The notes below the pieces were generated by a model. It did not search any database and was not told the origin of the DNA. It saw only the letters and a program-made list of their open reading frames with translations. Shown here piece after piece: positions 43,658 to 52,733 of a stretch of 64,000 bases of DNA; positions within the stretch are counted from its first letter, which is position 1; every line of letters starts with the position of its first letter. Location: assembly GCF_007830355.1 (NCBI RefSeq), contig NZ_VLKO01000005.1, positions 186,001 to 250,000 on the forward strand, given 5' to 3'. The position numbers and the translations under genes were made by a program. The stretch comes from Flavobacterium tiangeerense (GTDB lineage: Bacteria > Bacteroidota > Bacteroidia > Flavobacteriales > Flavobacteriaceae).

Positions 43658-43665
43658 CAAATGTA
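43658..43665 (-). promoter_or_regulatory. -7 box for the surE-lpxB operon
   Basis: TACATTTG on the minus strand matches TAnnTTTG and lies 42 bases upstream of the surE ATG. The -33 region is T-rich but has no clean TTG. Confidence 0.5.
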
Positions 43666-43823
43666 CTGACTGAAATTGGTAAAAACTGAACTAAATGTAA
43701 AAATTTAATATCAATTGAACTTTCATTTCATTAAAATAAAACATTTTATATCTTTAACAAAAATTTATGGCATCATGTCTTTATATGGCATGGTTTTTAC
43801 CGTATCTTAGAATAAAAAAATTC

Positions 43824-46001
43824 ATGAATACTATTCTTCACTTTATGAAAAGAAATTATAAAATATTAATTGTTGTCGCATGTATTTCGATGGCTTTATT
43901 TGCATTTAATATCAAGAGCTCAAAAAGTAATGATCCTGAAAAAGATAAATTACTGTTAGAATTATTGACATTTGTTATTGAGAAAGGACATTATAGCCCT
44001 GCAACAATTGATGATAATTTTTCCAAGGGCATTTACAAGGATTACATTGTAGCATTAGATCCTTCAAAACGATTTTTCTTGCAATCTGATATTGATGAGT
44101 TTTCAAAATTTGAACTGCTGTTAGACGATCAATTATTGAACAAAGATTTAAGTTTTTTTAATCTTACCTACGATCGTTTGATCAAAAGGATGAACGAGAG
44201 CACTAAAATTTACAAATCAGTGCTTAGTAAACCGTTCAATTATGAAACTGATGAGAGTTTCAATGTTGACTATGAAAAAGCACCATATTCTAAAAATCTT
44301 ACCGAATTAAATGATAAATGGAGAAAACAAATCAAGTTGTCAACCCTTTCCTCATTGGTTGATAAACAAAGATTAGAAGAAGATAAGAAGAAAAATGACG
44401 CTAAGTATGTAGTGAAATCTTTTGAAGCATTAGAGAAAGAAACGAGAGAAAGTTCTTTAAAATCTCTTGATGAGTACTTCAGTTTTATAAAAGATTTAGA
44501 TCGTAATGATTGGTTTTCAGTTTACATAAATGCAATCACAGGTCGTTTTGATCCTCATACTAATTATTTTGCTGCTGAAGAAAAAGAACGTTTTGACGTA
44601 AGTATTAGTGGAAAGTTAGAAGGTATTGGAGCAAGATTACAAAAGAAAAATGATCTTACTGAAATATCTGAACTTATATCTGGTGGGCCTGCTTGGAGAG
44701 GAAAACAATTAGAATCAGGTGATCTAATTATGAAAGTTGCTCAAGGTGATGGCGAGGCAGTTGATGTTGTAGGAATGCGTCTTGATGATGTGGTTAAAAA
44801 AATTAAAGGACCAAAAGGTTCTGAAGTGCGTCTTACGATTAAAAAAGTGGACGGAACTATTAAAATTGTTTCTATCATTCGTGATATCGTTGAAATTGAA
44901 GAAACATACGCGAAGTCAAGTGTAGTTGAGAAAAATGGATTAAAATATGGTGTTATTTATTTGCCGAAATTTTATATCGATTTTGAAAATCCAGATGGTA
45001 GAGATGCTGGTAAAGATATAGCTCTTGAAGTAGACCGTTTGAAAAATGCAGGTGTTAGCGGAATCGTATTAGATGTTAGAGATGATGGAGGTGGATCGCT
45101 ATCTACGGTTGTTGATATTGCAGGATTATTTATTGAGCAAGGTCCAATTGTTCAAATTAAATCGGCTGGACGTAAAAAAGAGGTTTTGTATGATAAGGAT
45201 CCTAAAATTGAATGGGATGGTCCTCTTGTAATTATGGTGAATAGCTTTTCTGCTTCGGCTTCTGAGATTCTTGCTGCTGCAATTCAAGATTACAAACGAG
45301 GAATTGTAATAGGAAGTAAACAAACGTATGGTAAAGGTACTGTTCAAAATGTATATGATTTGAATACGCTTGTTCGTAATAGCGCAGTGGGAGATTTAGG
45401 AGCTATTAAAACTACTACTCAAAAATTTTATAGAATTAATGGAGGATCTACGCAACTAGAGGGTGTACATAGTGATATTGTAATGCCGGATCGCTATTCT
45501 TATTTAAAAATGGGTGAAAGGGATATTGACAACGCTATGCCTTGGGATAAAATTGACCAAACTAGTTATCAATTATGGAGTGATAATTCTAATTTTGGCC
45601 AAGTAATAATGAATAGTAAAAATAGAATTACTCAAAGCCCACAATTTCAATTGATCGAAGATAATGCAAAATGGATCGATGGCCGTAGTGAGGAAAATAT
45701 TTATAGTTTAAATATTACTAAATTTAAAATTGCTCAAGCTCAAATTGAGGAAAAAGCAAAAAAGTATAAATCAATTGTTGATTACAAGAATGATTTAAGA
45801 TTCAGTTCTTTACCACATGAAATAGAAGCTATGAATCAAGATAGTTCTTTGAAAGAAAAAAGAGCGAGATGGCATGAAGCATTGTCGAAAGATATCTATG
45901 TAGAAGAAGCTTTGAATGTATTAGATGATTTACAATCTAAAGCTTTTACTAACAAAGTGTTACCAGTTAAGGTAAAAAAAGATAAGCTTGTAAAGTCATA
46001 A
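43824..46001 (+). CDS. prc: Prc/CtpA-type carboxy-terminal processing protease (S41)
   Basis: About 725 residues starting at MNTILHFMKRNYK; an upstream ATG at 43767 would add an odd leader, and an ATG at 43845 is an alternative. A signal anchor (about 8-28) precedes an N-terminal helical domain, a PDZ domain (about 265-350, SISGKLEGIGARLQKKND) and the S41 catalytic domain. Catalytic Ser is in NSFSASASEILAA, and Lys follows in GSKQTYGKGTVQ. A C-terminal helical domain resembles DUF3340 of Prc. It trims C-termini of periplasmic proteins and may act on wall enzymes. Confidence 0.92.
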   Translation: MNTILHFMKRNYKILIVVACISMALFAFNIKSSKSNDPEKDKLLLELLTFVIEKGHYSPATIDDNFSKGIYKDYIVALDPSKRFFLQSDIDEFSKFELLLDDQLLNKDLSFFNLTYDRLIKRMNESTKIYKSVLSKPFNYETDESFNVDYEKAPYSKNLTELNDKWRKQIKLSTLSSLVDKQRLEEDKKKNDAKYVVKSFEALEKETRESSLKSLDEYFSFIKDLDRNDWFSVYINAITGRFDPHTNYFAAEEKERFDVSISGKLEGIGARLQKKNDLTEISELISGGPAWRGKQLESGDLIMKVAQGDGEAVDVVGMRLDDVVKKIKGPKGSEVRLTIKKVDGTIKIVSIIRDIVEIEETYAKSSVVEKNGLKYGVIYLPKFYIDFENPDGRDAGKDIALEVDRLKNAGVSGIVLDVRDDGGGSLSTVVDIAGLFIEQGPIVQIKSAGRKKEVLYDKDPKIEWDGPLVIMVNSFSASASEILAAAIQDYKRGIVIGSKQTYGKGTVQNVYDLNTLVRNSAVGDLGAIKTTTQKFYRINGGSTQLEGVHSDIVMPDRYSYLKMGERDIDNAMPWDKIDQTSYQLWSDNSNFGQVIMNSKNRITQSPQFQLIEDNAKWIDGRSEENIYSLNITKFKIAQAQIEEKAKKYKSIVDYKNDLRFSSLPHEIEAMNQDSSLKEKRARWHEALSKDIYVEEALNVLDDLQSKAFTNKVLPVKVKKDKLVKS

Positions 46002-46019
46002 TTTGATGATAACCATTCC

Positions 46020-46054
46020 AAAACGCTCAAAAGTAATTTTGAGCGTTTTTTTTT
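46020..46054 (+). terminator. Terminator of the prc-type gene
   Basis: AAACGCTCAAAA (46021-46032) and TTTTGAGCGTTT (46037-46048) form a 12-base stem with a GTAA loop followed by T residues, 20 bases after the stop. Confidence 0.9.
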
Positions 46055-46118
46055 ATGTTCTCTTTTTAATATTTCCCTATCTTTATTTCAATAATTTTTT
46101 TAACGTTATCTAAGTTAT

Positions 46119-46976
46119 ATGAGTTTTAATAGAAGCAAAATAGTAGTAGGGTGTACTGTAATGATTGCAACACTTTTTTCTTGTAAAAAGGATATATCAA
46201 ATACCCAAAAAGGTTTTGTGCCAATCGCAAATGAAAAGAGCGAATATGTAAACGGGAGTATACCTGAGGGTAGAAACCAAACAGAATTGCGTCTTACTAC
46301 AAATGATTTATTACCAATATCGACGACGAATACAATTGTAAAGCACAATTATTATTCTCTTTCTTATAATGAAAATTATGAACAAGCAGAGTGGGTGGCT
46401 TATGAATTAAAGAAAGATTACATAAAGAACAATAACTTTAAACGCCCCTATTTTATTGAGGATGCTAAGGTTATAACAGGTTCTGCTGATTGGAGGAATT
46501 ACAAGAATTCTAATTATGATAAAGGGCATCTGTGCCCAGCAGGAGACATGGAATTTTCAATGTCAGCGTACAATGATACTTTTTTGACCTCAAATATAGC
46601 TCCTCAGGATAAGAAATTCAATAACGGTATTTGGAATAGATTAGAGCAAAAAGTTAGGTATTGGGCAGTGAAAGAGAATGGTGTGTATGTAGTGACAAGA
46701 GGAGTTTTAAACAATTCCTTAAAAACTATTGGAAAAGAAAAGGTCGCTGTGCCTCAATATTTTTATAAAATATTAATGAATCGCTCTGGAAATAGAGTGA
46801 AAATGATAGGTTTTTTAATGTCTAATCAACCAAGTGATGAACCATTATACAAATTTGTAGTCTCTGTAGATGCAATAGAAAAACTCACGGGAATTAACTT
46901 CTTCCCTCAATTAGATTATCATTTAGAAAATCAATTAGAAGCTAACAAGGATTATAAAGATTGGAGTTTTAACTAA
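46119..46976 (+). CDS. Secreted DNA/RNA non-specific endonuclease (NucA/Serratia type)
   Basis: A 285-residue lipoprotein with lipobox TLFSC (Cys about 23). The beta-beta-alpha-Me active site is NYDKGHLCPAGDM (about 138-150), a variant of the DRGH motif with Lys before Gly-His; the catalytic His is followed by the metal-ligand Asn in SNIAPQDKKFNNGIWNRLEQ (about 163-182). These enzymes degrade DNA and RNA outside the cytoplasm. It may serve nutrient recovery or exclusion of foreign DNA; neighbours do not decide this. Confidence 0.9.
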   Translation: MSFNRSKIVVGCTVMIATLFSCKKDISNTQKGFVPIANEKSEYVNGSIPEGRNQTELRLTTNDLLPISTTNTIVKHNYYSLSYNENYEQAEWVAYELKKDYIKNNNFKRPYFIEDAKVITGSADWRNYKNSNYDKGHLCPAGDMEFSMSAYNDTFLTSNIAPQDKKFNNGIWNRLEQKVRYWAVKENGVYVVTRGVLNNSLKTIGKEKVAVPQYFYKILMNRSGNRVKMIGFLMSNQPSDEPLYKFVVSVDAIEKLTGINFFPQLDYHLENQLEANKDYKDWSFN

Positions 46977-47033
46977 ATCTACTACTACACATTCGATAAG
47001 GATTAAGTTAATAGTTTTAAACGTAAGCAACAA

Positions 47034-48269
47034 TTACCATTCATTCACTTTATTCGCATCCATTTTGATGAAAATAAACAGTAGTATTGTAAAGCCCCAT
47101 AGCCCTGATCCTCCGTAGGAGAAAAAAGGTAATGGTACACCAATTGTTGGGAATATTCCAGATACCATAGCAATATTTACAAAGAAGTGCGTAAATAAAA
47201 TACCCGCTACGCAATACCCATAAACCCTACTAAACTTGGTTTTTTGCCTTTCGGCTAAATATATAATTCTAAGAAACAATCCTGCAAATAGCGCTATTAC
47301 TACTAGTGATCCTGCAAACCCCCATTCTTCGCCAACTGTTGTGAAAATATAATCGGTATGTTGTTCTGGTACAAAGCCACCTTTTGTTTGTGTGCCTTCT
47401 AGAAAACCTTTTCCCAGCCAACCACCAGAACCGATCGCTATTTTTGATTGATTGGTATTATAGCCCGAATCTTTTAAATCTATTGCTTTGCCTAGTAGAA
47501 TATTAAAACGATCCCTGTGATGCTGTTTAAAGACATTATTGAAAATATAATCAACAGAAAATATAAAACCAGTTATCAGTACAAACAAGATACTACTTAG
47601 TATTACGTTTCTATCTGCTAATCTTGATCTATAATGAACTAAAACAATAACAAGTAAAGCTGTCAAAACAACGTAAATAGGCTCAATTACTAATGTGAGT
47701 ACAAATAATAAAATGGTTATGAAACCCGTCCAAACATACCAGGATGGCAAACCTTCTCTATACAGTACAATAATAAAAATACTATATATTAAAGCGCTAC
47801 CAGGATCTGGTTGCGGAAGTATAAGAAGTACAGGTAAAAGTATTATAGCTAGTGCTTGAATTTGTCTATTTGGATCTTTTAAATTGATTTGAGAATCGCT
47901 TAAAAACTTTGCTAAGGCTAGTGAGGTAGCTGCTTTTGCAAACTCTGAGGGTTGAATTGTAAAACTTCCTATTGCATACCAACACCTTTGGCCAGCTATG
48001 GTTTTCCCAAATAAAAATAGACCAGCTAATGATAAAAGTGCTACAATAAAAATGATACTAGAATATTTTTCATAAAACTTACCATCAACAGATACAACAA
48101 TAAAGATTAATGGGATAGTAAATAAAATGAATATCAATTGCTTCTCATAAGTGTCTTGCATAGACGATAATGAGGAGGAATAAATATTCAACCAACCTAA
48201 TAGTACTAGCACCGTATAAATAATGATGCTGATCCAGTCAATATTATTTGTTATACTTTGGTTTTTCAT
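47034..48269 (-). CDS. rodA: Peptidoglycan glycosyltransferase RodA (SEDS family)
   Basis: A 411-residue inner-membrane protein with about 10 helices. SEDS landmarks are AGQRCWYAIGSFTIQPSEFAK (about 92-113), the LPQPDPGSALIY loop with the catalytic Asp region (about 150-161), and GVPLPFFSYGGSGLWG near the C-terminus. RodA polymerises glycan strands of the lateral wall with PBP2. Its start overlaps the mrdA end by 26 bases, which ensures coupled synthesis of the pair. Confidence 0.94.
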   Translation of the reverse strand: MKNQSITNNIDWISIIIYTVLVLLGWLNIYSSSLSSMQDTYEKQLIFILFTIPLIFIVVSVDGKFYEKYSSIIFIVALLSLAGLFLFGKTIAGQRCWYAIGSFTIQPSEFAKAATSLALAKFLSDSQINLKDPNRQIQALAIILLPVLLILPQPDPGSALIYSIFIIVLYREGLPSWYVWTGFITILLFVLTLVIEPIYVVLTALLVIVLVHYRSRLADRNVILSSILFVLITGFIFSVDYIFNNVFKQHHRDRFNILLGKAIDLKDSGYNTNQSKIAIGSGGWLGKGFLEGTQTKGGFVPEQHTDYIFTTVGEEWGFAGSLVVIALFAGLFLRIIYLAERQKTKFSRVYGYCVAGILFTHFFVNIAMVSGIFPTIGVPLPFFSYGGSGLWGFTILLFIFIKMDANKVNEW

Positions 48270-50229
48270 TAGATTGAGAAGCTAGTTTTTTTTCTTTAAT
48301 GGTATCAGTAGTCAACGGAACTTTTTTAGGTGTTCCTGTCTTTAATTTTTGTAACGAATCTGCTATTTTTAATTGCAGTTTAACGGTTTCCGAAAGTCCA
48401 CCTAATTTGGCGTAACGACCTTGTAAACTGGTTGCTAGAATTCTTTTTTCAAGATCTACACGTGTGATTTTGTGTCTAAGGTATTTTTCAATCATCAAAC
48501 TCGCAATCGGACCTGCAATAGTAGCACCATATCCTCCATTTTCTACCATTACTGCTATGGCAATTTTCGGGTTGTTCATTGGAGCAAATGCTACAAATAT
48601 GGAATGGTCTTCCATTTTTACTTTTATACCGCCAATTCTAGTGGAGTTTTCCGCGGTACCTGTTTTTCCGCATATTTCAATTCCCTCCACTCGAAGTCCT
48701 CTCGCGGTACCTAGGTTGTAAACATCAAATAAACCGCTTATGATAGGTTTGAAAAACTTTTTATCAATTGTTGTGGTATGTTTAGTAGTGAACTTACTTT
48801 CAATTGGGACACCTTCTATTTTTTTTATGATGTGAGGCGTGTAATAATATCCTTCATTAGCTACTGTTGCCATCATATTTGCTAGTTGAATAGGGGTCAT
48901 CAATACTTCTCCTTGTCCAATAGCGTTGGATACAATTGCAGTACTTCTCCAGCCACCATTTGGGTACATGCGTTTGTATGTTTTTGAGGTTGGTACCAAT
49001 CCTCTTTTGCCAATAGGTAAATCATAACCCATAAATTGGCCTAAACCAAAACTTTTAAGGTGATTGCTCCAAACGTCAACTGCATAGGCAGGTTTAGCAT
49101 ACTTATTGATGGTTTTCATATAAGCAGTTGCAAAATAAGAGTTGCAAGACTCAAAAATTCCTCTATGCAATTGAAGCGCGCCTCCATGACAGTGGCATCC
49201 CATAAACCTACCTCTAGCATAGCTAAAACCTCGATTACAAAATACGGTCGTATTGTAGTCAATTACGCCTTCCTGTAAAGCAACTAGCCCTGTTAAAATC
49301 TTGAATGGCGAACCAGGGGGGTATTCAGCTAGTAAACCACGATCATATAATGGTTTAGCAATAGAGTCTCGGTATAATTTTGTGTAATTTTTTGAGCGTT
49401 GTCTACCTACTAGAATTCCGGGATCGTAAGATGGAGCTGTTACAAGTGCCAAGATTTCACCAGATTTAGGTTCAATGGCAACAATTCCACCTCTTTTATT
49501 AATCATTAACTCTTCTCCGTATTTTTGGATTTCGGCATCAATAGTAAGGTTAATATCTTGTCCTTGAACGGCTATAGTATCATACTTACCTGCTTTGTAG
49601 GGTCCTATTTCACGGTTGTGCTTGTCTTTTTGAAGATATTTTACACCTTTAATACCACGTAATAAATCTTCATAACTTTGTTCTACGCCTTGTTTTCCAA
49701 TTAAATCTCCGCTGTTGTAATACGGATTTTTTTCAATTAGTTTTTCATTTACTTGTGTGATAAAGCCAAAAATATTGGCGCCAAAATTCACTTCATAATC
49801 TCGAAGAGAACGTTTTTGAAAGTAAAACCCCTCGTATTTTCGTATCTTTTCCTGAAAAGCAGCAAACTCATTTTTATTTAATTGCGATAAAAAAACAGAA
49901 GGCAACCTTGGGCTGTAAACAGTTGCTTTTTCAATTTTTTTTATGAAATCTTCTTTTGTAATGTTCAGTAATTGGCAAAACTCTAGTGTATCAGTTTTCT
50001 TTACCTCTCTGGGAATAACCATAATGTCATAAGAGGCTTGGTTAGCTACAAGTAGTTTTCCGTTACGATCATAGATATAACCTCGTTCAGGATACTCGTA
50101 TTTCTTTTTAATGGCGTTGTTTTCTGATTCTAATTTTAAGGTTTCATCAACTACTTGTAAATAAAAAATCCTTACAACCAATAATAGCGTAGCAATGGTT
50201 ATTAGGCCGGGCAAAAGTGCTTTTCTCAT
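48244..50229 (-). CDS. mrdA: Penicillin-binding protein 2 (elongation transpeptidase)
   Basis: A 661-residue class B PBP. One N-terminal membrane anchor (about 7-25) is followed by the pedestal domain (about 45-220) and the transpeptidase domain. Active-site motifs are AEYPPGSPFKI with the SxxK Ser, CNS (SxN-type, HRGIFESCNSYFA) and KTGTAE (about 527-532). It cross-links wall peptides during elongation. It overlaps mreD by 4 bases and rodA by 26 bases. A charged tail of about 50 residues follows the catalytic domain. Confidence 0.95.
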   Translation of the reverse strand: MRKALLPGLITIATLLLVVRIFYLQVVDETLKLESENNAIKKKYEYPERGYIYDRNGKLLVANQASYDIMVIPREVKKTDTLEFCQLLNITKEDFIKKIEKATVYSPRLPSVFLSQLNKNEFAAFQEKIRKYEGFYFQKRSLRDYEVNFGANIFGFITQVNEKLIEKNPYYNSGDLIGKQGVEQSYEDLLRGIKGVKYLQKDKHNREIGPYKAGKYDTIAVQGQDINLTIDAEIQKYGEELMINKRGGIVAIEPKSGEILALVTAPSYDPGILVGRQRSKNYTKLYRDSIAKPLYDRGLLAEYPPGSPFKILTGLVALQEGVIDYNTTVFCNRGFSYARGRFMGCHCHGGALQLHRGIFESCNSYFATAYMKTINKYAKPAYAVDVWSNHLKSFGLGQFMGYDLPIGKRGLVPTSKTYKRMYPNGGWRSTAIVSNAIGQGEVLMTPIQLANMMATVANEGYYYTPHIIKKIEGVPIESKFTTKHTTTIDKKFFKPIISGLFDVYNLGTARGLRVEGIEICGKTGTAENSTRIGGIKVKMEDHSIFVAFAPMNNPKIAIAVMVENGGYGATIAGPIASLMIEKYLRHKITRVDLEKRILATSLQGRYAKLGGLSETVKLQLKIADSLQKLKTGTPKKVPLTTDTIKEKKLASQSNEKPKYNK

Positions 50230-50732
50230 CTTTTATTAGGCTTGATTAGATAAATAATTATGATGCAAATAATTATTGTAAAGATGGTACTCAATAACAC
50301 AGTAAGTAATGTGTCTAAGATAAAACTCAACTGAAAGGCTTCTAATAAAAATAATGTAAAATGATGTATGACAACCGATAGTAAGATAAATGTAAAACGT
50401 TGTGGGGTAAGTACCTCATTTAATTTTATGGTTTGGTATTCATAACTTAATCCAAATGCAAATTTAAAAAGAGTAGGTCTTACGTAAGCTAGTAATATGC
50501 AAGCTGTGGCATGTGTTCCTCCAGAATTACTAAAAAGATCCATGATGATGCCCAATAAAAAACTAGATGCCAGCAAGGCAGATTTGTTTCCATTTACAGG
50601 ATACAAAATGATAAACAATACATAAGGAAACGGACTAACATAGCCCAGTAAATTCATATTGTTGAACACAATTATCTGAAGTGCTAATAAGAGAATAAAT
50701 CGAAATGTGTTGACAAACAAGGTGCTATTCAT
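50226..50732 (-). CDS. mreD: Rod shape-determining protein MreD
   Basis: A 168-residue inner-membrane protein with about five helices. GYVSPFPYVLFIILYP and LLGIIMDLFSNSGGTHATA are typical of MreD (the F-YP and D-F segments). It links MreC to the elongation complex. It overlaps mreC by 8 bases upstream and mrdA by 4 bases downstream, so all are translated together. Confidence 0.9.
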   Translation of the reverse strand: MNSTLFVNTFRFILLLALQIIVFNNMNLLGYVSPFPYVLFIILYPVNGNKSALLASSFLLGIIMDLFSNSGGTHATACILLAYVRPTLFKFAFGLSYEYQTIKLNEVLTPQRFTFILLSVVIHHFTLFLLEAFQLSFILDTLLTVLLSTIFTIIICIIIIYLIKPNKR

Positions 50733-51549
50733 CTTTTTCTCTTTTTTCTAAATTAGTAATCTCTTCCTTGTCCTTACTTTTAATAATATATACATGACCT
50801 ATATTAGTCATGTCATTAAATAACTTTACGTCAAGTGTATAAAAGTTAGTTTGTGTGTCTCTGTAAATTTTTGAAATAGTACCAATATTTATATTCTCAG
50901 GAAAAATCACAGATTGACCACCAGTTACTATCGTATCGCCTATTTTTATCATTGCTAGTCTTGGTAGATCAGTCAGTTGAACAAATCCAGTACTTTTTCC
51001 GTTCCAATTTAATGACCCAAAGTGGTTTGACTTCTTAATCTTAGCATTAATTTGCGATCGTTTATTCAAGATAGAAATTACGGTCGCATAATTTTTTGAG
51101 GTGTTTTCTACAATTCCTACAATTCCTAAACTGTTGATCACGCCCATGTCAGGTTTTACTCCATCTAGCTCCCCAGAGTTTATAGTGAGGTAGTTTTCAT
51201 ATACATTATAAGAGTTGTGAATGACTTTAGAAACTAAAATATCACCAGGTTTTACACCTTTCAAACTGTCCATTAATTTTACGTTAGCGGTATCTTTTTT
51301 ATTAAATAGTAAGCTTTTAAGGGTTGCATTTTCTTGTGCCAATGCGTCATTTTGAGCTTTTAAATTCAAATATTCATTGACATTGTTTATTTTTTCATAA
51401 ACGCCACCACTCAAAAAATTAGCAGAACTTATTATTTTACTTCTATGAAAAGAGTGTGATTGAATAGTCAAGGAAAGTGATATACCCAAAAGCAGCAAAA
51501 ACAGCAATCGGTTGCTGTTTTTAAAAATAAAATTAAAAATTTGCTGCAT
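50725..51549 (-). CDS. mreC: Rod shape-determining protein MreC
   Basis: A 274-residue bitopic protein: one membrane helix (about 13-29), a coiled coil (about 55-85, NLKAQNDALAQENATLK) and the periplasmic double beta-barrel with NSGELDGVKPDMGVIN, GIVGIVENTSKNYATV and GDTIVTGGQSVIFPENINIG. MreC connects MreB to PBP2 outside the membrane. A 102-base gap with a hairpin separates it from mreB. Confidence 0.93.
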   Translation of the reverse strand: MQQIFNFIFKNSNRLLFLLLLGISLSLTIQSHSFHRSKIISSANFLSGGVYEKINNVNEYLNLKAQNDALAQENATLKSLLFNKKDTANVKLMDSLKGVKPGDILVSKVIHNSYNVYENYLTINSGELDGVKPDMGVINSLGIVGIVENTSKNYATVISILNKRSQINAKIKKSNHFGSLNWNGKSTGFVQLTDLPRLAMIKIGDTIVTGGQSVIFPENINIGTISKIYRDTQTNFYTLDVKLFNDMTNIGHVYIIKSKDKEEITNLEKREKDE

Positions 51550-51585
51550 TTTCTTAAATGAATTATTTTAAAGTAAATTGAAACA

Positions 51586-51640
51586 AAAACTAAATCCTAA
51601 TTATTAATTTAATTGGTAAGCCTATCTAGGATTTAGTTTT
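51586..51640 (-). terminator. Hairpin between mreB and mreC (terminator or attenuator)
   Basis: AAAACTAAATCCTA (51586-51599) and TAGGATTTAGTTTT (51627-51640) pair perfectly over 14 bases with a 27-base loop. On the minus strand it follows mreB and is followed by T-rich sequence, so it may stop part of the transcription before mreC, leaving more MreB than MreC/D. Confidence 0.6.
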
Positions 51641-51651
51641 AAATGTTTTAA

Positions 51652-52680
51652 TTATTTAATAAGTATACTTTTAAATTTAACTATGTTTTTCAAGGCCATA
51701 CCAGTACCTCTTACAACAGCTCTCAAAGGATCTTCTGCTATATAAACCGGTAAATCTGTTTTTTGAGAAATTCTTTTGTCAAGACCTCGTAGCATTGATC
51801 CACCACCTGCAAGATAAATACCTGTATTATAGATATCAGCTGCTAATTCTGGCGGTGTTTGAGACAAAGTTTCCATTACGGCATCCTCAATTCTTTGAAT
51901 AGATTTGTCTAATGCTTTTGCAATTTCTCTATAAGACACTTCTACTTGTTTTGGTTTACCAGTTAATAAATCTCTTCCTTGAACAGACATATCCTCTGGA
52001 GGTGTTTCAAGATCTTCGATTGCGGCTCCAATTTGGATTTTTATTTTTTCGGCTGTACTTTCTCCCACAAATAAATTGTGTTGTGTACGCATGTAGTATA
52101 CAATATCATTTGTAAAGACATCACCAGCAATTTTTACGGATTTGTCACATACAATTCCGCCAAGAGCGATAACTGCAATTTCAGTAGTACCACCACCTAT
52201 ATCAACAATCATGTTTCCTTTTGGTTGCATAATATCAATACCAATACCTATTGCGGCTGCCATTGGTTCGTGAATCAAGTATACTTCTTTACCATTTACG
52301 CGCTCACAAGATTCTTTTACAGCACGCATTTCCACCTCAGTAATTCCAGATGGTATACATACTACCATGCGAAGTGCTGGAGTAAACATTCGTTTTTTTA
52401 ATGCAGGTATGCTTTTTATAAACATACTGATCATTTTCTCTGAAGCATCAAAATCAGCAATTACACCATCTTTCAAAGGTCTTATTGTCTTAATGTTTTC
52501 ATGCGTTTTACCTTGCATCATATTGGCCTCTTTACCAACAGCAATGATTTTTCCAGAAATTCTATCGCGTGCTACTATCGAAGGGCTGTCAATTACTACT
52601 TTATCATTATGTATGATTAAAGTGTTTGCGGTACCAAGGTCTATCGCAATATCCTCGGTCATGAAATCAAAAAATCCCAT
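51652..52680 (-). CDS. mreB: Rod shape-determining protein MreB (actin homologue)
   Basis: A 342-residue actin-fold ATPase that guides lateral wall synthesis at the membrane. Phosphate 1 motif AIDLGTANTLI (about 12-22), phosphate 2 MIVDIGGGTTEIAVI (about 157-171) and adenosine motif YLAGGGSMLRGL (about 288-299) are complete. MGFFDFMTEDI is the usual N-terminus in the phylum. It leads the mre-mrdA-rodA cluster and follows purH by 53 bases, with its own -7 box in the gap. Confidence 0.96.
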   Translation of the reverse strand: MGFFDFMTEDIAIDLGTANTLIIHNDKVVIDSPSIVARDRISGKIIAVGKEANMMQGKTHENIKTIRPLKDGVIADFDASEKMISMFIKSIPALKKRMFTPALRMVVCIPSGITEVEMRAVKESCERVNGKEVYLIHEPMAAAIGIGIDIMQPKGNMIVDIGGGTTEIAVIALGGIVCDKSVKIAGDVFTNDIVYYMRTQHNLFVGESTAEKIKIQIGAAIEDLETPPEDMSVQGRDLLTGKPKQVEVSYREIAKALDKSIQRIEDAVMETLSQTPPELAADIYNTGIYLAGGGSMLRGLDKRISQKTDLPVYIAEDPLRAVVRGTGMALKNIVKFKSILIK

Positions 52681-52719
52681 AAGTTTTTTAAGGGTTAAAA
52701 GTTATATAAAAATGCCAGA

Positions 52720-52727
52720 CAAAGTTA
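52720..52727 (-). promoter_or_regulatory. -7 box for mreB
   Basis: TAACTTTG on the minus strand matches TAnnTTTG and lies 39 bases upstream of the mreB ATG, in the gap after purH. The -33 element is not clear. Confidence 0.45.
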
Positions 52728-52733
52728 AACAAA

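Noticed and set aside
43767..43823. N-terminal extension of the Prc-type protease from ATG 43767
   Set aside because: The extension is not signal-like ahead of a good basic and hydrophobic anchor that begins at the later ATGs; a -7-like box also lies inside it.
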